Shown piece after piece: positions 57,805 to 64,000 of a DNA stretch of 64,000 nucleotides. The notes below the pieces were generated by a model. The model was not told where the DNA came from, did not search any database, and saw only the letters and a list, made by a program, of their open reading frames with translations. Every line of letters starts with the position of its first letter. The first letter of the stretch is position 1. The position numbers were made by a program, and so were the translations under genes. The stretch lies in contig JAECYW010000011.1 in the NCBI GenBank assembly GCA_023014335.1, positions 682,001 to 746,000 of the forward strand. Direction: 5' to 3'. The stretch comes from Galerina marginata (lineage: Eukaryota > Basidiomycota > Agaricomycetes > Agaricales > Galerinaceae).

Positions 57805-60800
57805 ATGGAAGGAAATGTCAGAAGTGTTCGAACATACAAGAAAACGCCCGTCATCACAGTACCAGAACCTCCAGAGTACCTTGGACATCTTGTGTCGCCA
57901 GCTTCAAATTCCTCGCTTCCTTCCTCTCCAAATGATACTTGAGGACCATCGTTGACTATACTTGGGTCACCGTTTATCGAGTCTGGCAGGCCACATGAAT
58001 CATCAAGCCAACCACGGCTGCGTCAGTCTCCGCAGAGTGACAGCCAAAAACTGGCACTCAAGTTTGAGAAAATGGACGCGCTTCTTAGGGATTGGGGATT
58101 CGATTCTGTGGGAGAATTTCTGCAAGTTCTGTTCCACAATCCGACTCGTGCTACTGGACAGCCTGATCTTCGAGGTTCCTTCCATGCAAAGGCAGTTTCT
58201 CGATTCCTCCAGGGACGCAATAACATCAAGATGTCTGATATAATCCCTCTTATCTATGGGCACAAACACAGCGCACCTTCCCCAGGATCTCCGAGCTATT
58301 TTGAGCGCCGGGCTCCATTCTCACCTATGGTGTCTCCCGGAGAAATTCTTCACGCTCGTCCTTCGTTATTCTCGTGGGCAACAAATCTCGTTGCTGATCA
58401 TGTTCACCGTGAAATATATGCACTTACTGCCAAGGATGATAGCACCCACCTTCAAGCGTCAACGAATGGGCGGCACTCGGATCATGCTAATGTTGTGACT
58501 TGGGATGCTTTAGGAAAATTCAACATCTCTGCTCTCATCGAGAAATACAAGACCGACGCACCTGTATCTTGGCACCTGACTGAATCTATGGCCGCGTCGC
58601 GCAAGAACGGCTCAGTTGTTCTGAAGAAGCGGCGCCCACATCCAATTGTAAGTCGTTCATTGATGTCTTTGTCAGTGTCGTATACTCATTTGTTTTCCAG
58701 GTTCTGGTTGGCGCCATTAGCGCTTTTATACTCGCTCGCAATCACTATGCGAATGGGTATCTTGCAATGGCTCTGGGTGTCTGGCATTTCGCCGCCAAAT
58801 CTCATATTGACGTCAAGCGTGTCTACAGCCGGCTCGGAAACATTGTCAGTGACACGACTGTTTGCATTGCACTCGACTCTCTTACAGGTTCAAGTCTTGC
58901 TGCCCTGCAAACCGCCATTCAAGATGCCATGGACCGTGGTGAAACAGAATGGTGCTTAATTATCGACAATGTTCAGGAATATTGCCAGGTTTATGAAGGA
59001 GGAATTGCACGCGAAAGTGTACTCAAGGTTGGGACAGCAGGCACTGCCATACGGCTTGATGACTGCAAGCCTGGCGCATTTGACTTACAGAGTTATCTCC
59101 TGTGTGTAGTTCAAAAGGAGCGGATGAACATGACGGTCATAAGTCTGTGGAACGATAACGATTGGTCACATCAGCGAGCTGTGCAGGCCCTCCACTGGAC
59201 GCGTGTCCTCGTTGGCTACATTCCAGAACTAGACTTCCTGTCTCCAGATATCTCGGCGCGTTTTCGTTCAACTCCTATTGCCAAGCATCGCATGCGCGAA
59301 GGACGGAAGACTGTTGTCCAGCCACTGGGTACCAATGCCGAAAGGGAGATTGAAACACAAGGAATGGCTCGAGCTCTTCGCGACTTTGACGAACAAATGG
59401 GTGTAGTTCCTGAGGCCGCCAATAAACTGCTTTCTTGGGTTTGTGGGGATGGTGCTTCATATGCAACAACACTCCGTTTGCAAAAATACTTGTGCGCCGT
59501 TCCTGACAACTACGAATCCTTCCGAAATCGCATAGCTACACCGGAAATTTGGCACGCGAAGGCCACAATGATAAACTCGATTGCTGTGAACCATTATGGA
59601 CCTGCAACTTCAAAGGATCCGTCGTCCCTTTCTCGCAGCACAACCTTGGCCGGTTTCAAATGGCCAAGTAACCTTAGTAGTTGTGACTATTATCCGACAG
59701 TCCGAAGTATGACTTTGATTTGGGAAGCCCAGGTGCTTGACTGTTGGAGGTACCTTTCTGTTTTATGTTTGCCATTTAGGACTGATAGTTCTCTGTTTCA
59801 GAGTACATCTCGACGCAACACCTGACCTTCTTTTGTACTTCAAAAATTTGGCAGCCAGTCGCGATTTGCCTTCCCTCGATACCTTATTGCACGAAGCAGA
59901 TATTCTTGTCGGTAAATATGCTTCCCAGGATGCTTATGAACAGGCGCTTTCAGGTACAGAATCGAGAGAGGCCACGGTGCCAATGAAAATTAAATCCAGA
60001 CCAACAACCACAGCTCAAGGATCTGCAAACGCAAGTGCTAGCACTGCAGCGATTGAGACAGAAACACACGCCGATGAGAACATTGAAGCGGACCCACCAT
60101 TTCTTCCGACAGAAAATGTGCCCAAAGTTCATCAAGAGGTCGAGGACTTTGACGGGGACCAAGTTCTTGCAAACAGTATCCTTTTCTTGCAGGACTTTGG
60201 CTGGTGGATTGAGATTTCATATGCAGTTCCAGAAGGCAATATTGGACAGGCTTTTGAGATCTTAAAGGTAAAATTGCTCAGATGATGTTCTTCATGAAAA
60301 GATTTACGACATTGATTGCAGATCTGGATCTTTATGTTTGCCGGATCGTCGCATCAGAATTACATGACATACCTTCTTGAGGTTTACTGTTTCCTACGCT
60401 ATGAAGCCTCCCAAGACCTTCGTGATGGAGTTCTCAATAACTGGCTTGTAAACATAACTGGAGAGCTTGGAAAGTGGATCAAAGGTGATTTGCTCCAAGA
60501 GCATTACAACCGCTGGCTCGAGGATCAGGTACAAAAACGAGGCGGTGATTTTGACGACAAATTTTACTGAAGCACTCTCTCACCTAATGTCAATCATTTC
60601 TTACGCATCAAGGAAGAGATCGAGAACGCATTTGACCTTTCGAGCCATGCTAAAACTCATACCTCTCCTCACTTGCAAGCCGAACTCCGACTTCTCCTGG
60701 CATTATTCAAAGAAGAATTCCTGCACCTCTTCTGCACTGGACAAACTCTAGGACACGCAACAGGCAATCAACTTAACCGTGGCTTTGATTGGCTACAAAC

Positions 60801-61299
60801 AACCAAGCTGGCTGACTTCATCAGCAAAAGTACTGCTTATGCGGATGTACTTGCTGATATACTTGCCCTAAAACACAATGAAAAGGATGCACCCATTCTC
60901 GAAGAAGAAGTTCAGCAACCGGCTGACTCGGTGCTTCGTGATGATATCAATACCGACCCACCTGGCACTGACATCTCTTCTGAGTCTGACATTTCAGCAC
61001 GGGAACCTTCTGGCTCCTTGTTGGCATCGTCGACATCGTCTAGTTATTGGTCTGATAATATCGAACCTACTGAAGTTGACCCCAGCAATGACCATCTAGT
61101 TAGTGGTTCCGAATACGGCGTCTACATGACAGAGAACAGGCTGGCGCACCAAACATGGGATGAACAGGCCAACGAGGCAGACAACTCAGGTGACGAGGAC
61201 GAAGAAAAACGAGATTTTGATGTTGCTTTGTTTTCCGATGTTGAAAACGGGCAAGATGCGCAGGATAACAAAAACTCATACGATTCAGATGAGAATTAA
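57805..61299 (+). pseudogene. DUF6589-family putative transposase with two in-frame TGAs
   Basis: Four exons, 57805..58647, 58701..59749, 59802..60267 and 60322..61299, keep frame for 1112 codons. TGA stands at 57940-57942 and 60568-60570 with the same protein style on both sides. Conserved blocks: EKMDALLRDWGFDSVGEFL, LIIDNVQEY (Asp at codon 370), WVCGDGASY (Asp at codon 531), HAKATMINSIAVNHYGP, DPSSLSRS and YYPTVRSMTLIWEAQVLDCW. The two Asp sites could belong to an RNase H-like core. The C-terminus is acidic. At the second TGA relatives I recall have Arg (FYR), so CGA-to-TGA is likely. Without readthrough only 45 residues would be made. Confidence 0.75.
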
Positions 61300-61331
61300 T
61301 GTCTTAAGTACAAGTAGACAGTCAATTATAA

Positions 61332-63609
61332 TTACTTAGACCCACACAACCGTAAAGATGTCCGAGTCACCGGAATTTCATTCTCCTTTTCAGCTGATCC
61401 TGCGGACACTCCTGGAACTATCTGAGCCCGTCGGCGTGTGTGATACCTTGGCCCAAAATCTTCAAATGATTGGGCAATGCTGGGTTGAGCAACCCGAGGA
61501 GCTCGGCGACGTTTAATGGTGTTGGTAATGTCATCTGTAGCCATGCGTTTGCGAGTCGTAGATGAGTCCACGGTGTCGTCCATGTTTGGTGCTGAATCAG
61601 GCGATGATGGCCGAGCACTTTGTTCGTTGTCTGTAGGCTGGCGCCGCCTTTCGCGTTGCTTTGCATTTGCAGTTTTTTGTTTGCTGGTTCGTTGTGTGAT
61701 AATTTGGGCTTGGATCGTGATTACTGAATCGAAAAGAAGGTTTTTTTGATGCGCTGTGTAATGTAGCCAGTCGTTCTTGATAATATCCTTGAGTTGAGCG
61801 GGAAAATGAATGACGAGGAGCTGGTTGAGTATCAAAGATAAAATATGGGATGGGAAGTAGGACGAACGTGGAATATACAAGTTGCGATCGTCGGAACTCC
61901 TCTCTAGTTGCCGAACAGATGCTCCAAAATTGGTAAAATGCTTCTCAGCTAGGATACGTTCAGCCTTTTTCAATTTGTCTTTCTTTGATACTGGCAGTTT
62001 TTGGACAGTGGCATCCTTTGGAGGCGCTAAGATCGGCAGTGAAGGAAAGCCCTCTGGCAATGGGGATGGTGGTAATACAATGGATTTGCCTTGTCGTGAT
62101 AAACAGAGAGAGCAGGGTAGGCGACGACCAGCTGCAAGACAGTCCAAGCGAGACAAATCAGGGCGGGATGGATCCAGGGATGGGTTTCCATATTGGACAT
62201 TAATGCAGGCAATGTAGCACGACTTTTCAGTAATGACGAGCACCTTGGATTTGTCTAGAATACGAGGGGACTTGCTTGTTTTTGAAAGACTACCTTGGGG
62301 AGTAATGAGAGCTGCAAGAAATCAGCACATAACACTGACAGAGATAATAGAAGACTCACATTTGAGATATATTTCTGCAATCTTGACCATACTGTTGGGA
62401 ATAAAGATGATGCCACGGCCAATTGTGTCTGGGTTCCTTCCCACACGACCTTTCTCCTGCCAAGCCTCGTCAAGCGTTGGAGCAAATTCAAGGGAAAGAC
62501 TATCCAGAAGTGTCTTCGCATTGAGCCCATTAGAAAAAGCAACAGTTGCAATGACAATTTGACAACGGGGATTGGTCTCAATCAGATGTATCGTCTCCTG
62601 GTTGTATTTTGGCGTGCAAATTGCATGGTAGATTTGGGCTCGTATAAGCTTGTTGGCCCTATCCGGTTGAGCGCGCCAGAGATAAGTGTGTACGCTCAGA
62701 ACCTGCGGAAGCGCTTGGCAGTGTATTATTGTCTTTTGTCCGCTGGCCAGGTATGGAAGTAACTCGGGAAACTTGTCGCCAGTCATTCCCGCAGCCGTGA
62801 ATCAGATGCTAAATTGGGTATTCAGTTGCTTGTTAGACCTCCTAATAAGTTTGAAGCTTCCCTCAAGAAAACCAAGACTCTTGCAAACAGATTCGGTTGG
62901 TAAACCAGGTTCAAGAGTTGCTGTGAGACCCAGAATGGAAATCGACGAAGGAAACCGACCCTGCAAGAAAGTTCCAATGAGCCTGAATGCAGGACAAAAA
63001 GAAAGTCCCCAAGAGTTGATCAGATGAGCTTCGTTGACGCAGGCAAATAAAACATTGGATCAGAAGGTCGAGCCCTCCGTAATTTCCCGCCATTCCTTGT
63101 CGCGAAGATGCTCTGGGTCCACACAGACAACCTGCCACCGAACACACTCCTTGATTTCGTTTGCCAAGCGTAGTCCAGTTTTCCTCGCTTCGGTTAAGGT
63201 TTCTGCACAGTAAGAAAAGCCAGATATGTTCAGCTTGGAAAGTTCGTCAACCTAGAAAGCAGTGAGCAATGAATGGAAAGAGGAACAGATTACACACAAT
63301 ATTGTTTGCAAGGCCCTTTGTTGGCGTGATTACAATCCCAATAGGCTTTGCTCGAGTAGATAGACCATGGTGATATGTCTCCGGGTTCTTGTTGTATTCG
63401 AGGAGCACAAGACATGGAATTGCGAAGGCCGCCGACTTTCCATCCCCAGTTGCAGTGCAGCAGAGTATATCTTTTCCATCAAGAATACCAGAAACAAGCT
63501 CTAGCTGGACCGCATGTAGACCATTCGTCCATGTTGGCATGATCTTCTTCACAATTGCCTGGATTGTCTTGAGGCCAACTTGATCCTGCCAACGGGGAGC
63601 CGAAGCCAT
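61332..63609 (-). pseudogene. RecQ-like helicase of the DUF6589 element, two in-frame TGAs
   Basis: Three exons, 63609..63298, 63251..62360 and 62311..61332, keep frame for 728 codons. Motifs: Walker A CTATGDGKSAAF, then ITPTKGLANN, ACVNEAHLINSWG, LGLTATL, ATVAFSNGLNAK and QEKGRVGRNPDT. Together these are the helicase core of a RecQ/DEAH protein. The C-terminal 320 aa are unrelated to classical RecQ and include CSLCLSRQGKS and Lys/Arg-rich stretches. In-frame TGAs lie at 63062..63060 and 62804..62802. The DEAH box is NEAH (AAC at 63035..63033). All three are explained by C-to-T changes at CpG (CGA to TGA, GTCGAC to GTCAAC). Inactive as it stands. Confidence 0.78.
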
Positions 63610-63762
63610 TCTTTTCAACTCATAACAGGTTCCAGAACATTAAATAAAGAGATTATCCAAATTATAGAGGTAGATCAACAAGACTGCAGAAACTATCGTG
63701 TCGAGACGGAGGCAGGAAGGCTGCAGGAAGGGAAATATTGACGCAACTAGGGCGGACCGGGG

Positions 63763-63826
63763 TTTCAAAGTCCGAAGATTACATAACAACTTTCTGACAC
63801 GGTTTTGGGGGCGCGGTAAAAAACAG
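63763..63826 (-). repeat. Right TIR of the DUF6589 element
   Basis: Inverse of 57629-57693, with an extra T in the T run and a C/T difference near the inner end. Confidence 0.85.
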
Positions 63827-64000
63827 ACTTCATATATCGTGATCCAAAAGGCACATCACATATATCGCAGTCTGGCTAGGAGAGACTATTCGCTTCTGTG
63901 GTTCCAAATCTGATGTGTTCTTCATTCCGACTGGAGTGCAGACAGACATTCTGCCTTCTACTTCTTGGAATTGTTTATCCTCTCCCACATAATCCTCATG
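63827..64000. other. Right flank, no gene recognised
   Basis: Short flank beyond the transposon to the window edge. Nothing supportable. Confidence 0.4.

Larger units (their letters stand above)
57629..63826. mobile_element. DUF6589 + RecQ-like helicase DNA transposon with long TIRs
   Basis: The left end begins CTGTTTTTACCGCGCCCCCA and the right end is its inverse with one extra T. The inverted repeats agree for about 60 bp, to GGACTTTGAAA, with one or two differences. The 6.2 kb between them holds exactly two convergent genes, a DUF6589 protein and a RecQ-like helicase. I found no clear target duplication; AGTC also precedes both ends, so the true ends may lie a few bases further out. I infer DUF6589 is the transposase; this is not established in what I know. 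Confidence 0.75.

Noticed and set aside
1..64000. CRISPR arrays, rRNA or tRNA genes
   Set aside because: No regularly spaced short repeats with unique spacers, and no recognisable tRNA or rRNA segments. The tandem arrays seen are ankyrin coding or promoter repeats.

Overview
This window looks like nuclear DNA of a mushroom-forming basidiomycete (Agaricomycetes). Genes are cut by many 50-70 nt introns with GT(A/G)NGT donors. Recognisable families are a Ras-associating LRR/PP2C/cyclase adenylate cyclase, NACHT-type ankyrin genes, MACPF proteins, DUF6589 proteins and fungal Helitrons. No rRNA, tRNA or CRISPR array was recognised.

Left part (1-23.6 kb), host-like: an APH-fold phosphotransferase gene (398-1476, minus), a small ORF, and a five-exon adenylate cyclase gene (2125-7720, minus). 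The cyclase frame is intact but several catalytic residues are replaced. After a gene-poor stretch come a MACPF gene (11690-13976, plus) and a gene with a JAMM-like HTHP motif (about 14525-15380, minus). A long stretch of relics follows, then a Ser/Lys-rich ORF with in-frame stops (19738-20529) and a decayed flavin monooxygenase (21542-23549).

Mobile belt (23.7-33 kb): a 590-bp hAT-type MITE with perfect 17-bp TIRs and an 8-bp target duplication (23771-24360). Next is a large AT-rich Helitron on the minus strand. It has an intact-looking HUH Rep plus PIF1 helicase and a ubiquitin-peptidase-like domain in the same frame behind one TGA.

Central island (33.0-48.5 kb): four large, apparently intact genes of families I know only as multicopy, uncharacterised agaricomycete proteins. 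One is a 1472-aa protein with a double-stranded beta-helix dioxygenase motif set (HxD...H...R, TET/JBP-like). The others are an 839-aa protein, an acidic many-exon protein and a 445-aa protein. A nucleotidyltransferase-fold gene follows. The island lies between transposons and I could not find its ends; it is the best candidate here for an undescribed system.

Right part (48.9-64 kb): the ankyrin half of a NACHT-ankyrin gene, split by a complete 6161-bp hAT transposon (50231-56391). That element has 19-bp TIRs, an 8-bp duplication, and a 12-exon 858-aa transposase whose frame is open throughout. Beyond it is a 6.2-kb element (57629-63826) with about 60-bp TIRs, carrying a DUF6589 gene and a convergent RecQ-like helicase gene. 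Both genes are interrupted only by in-frame TGA codons, and the helicase box reads NEAH instead of DEAH. This pattern fits C-to-T decay at CpG sites.
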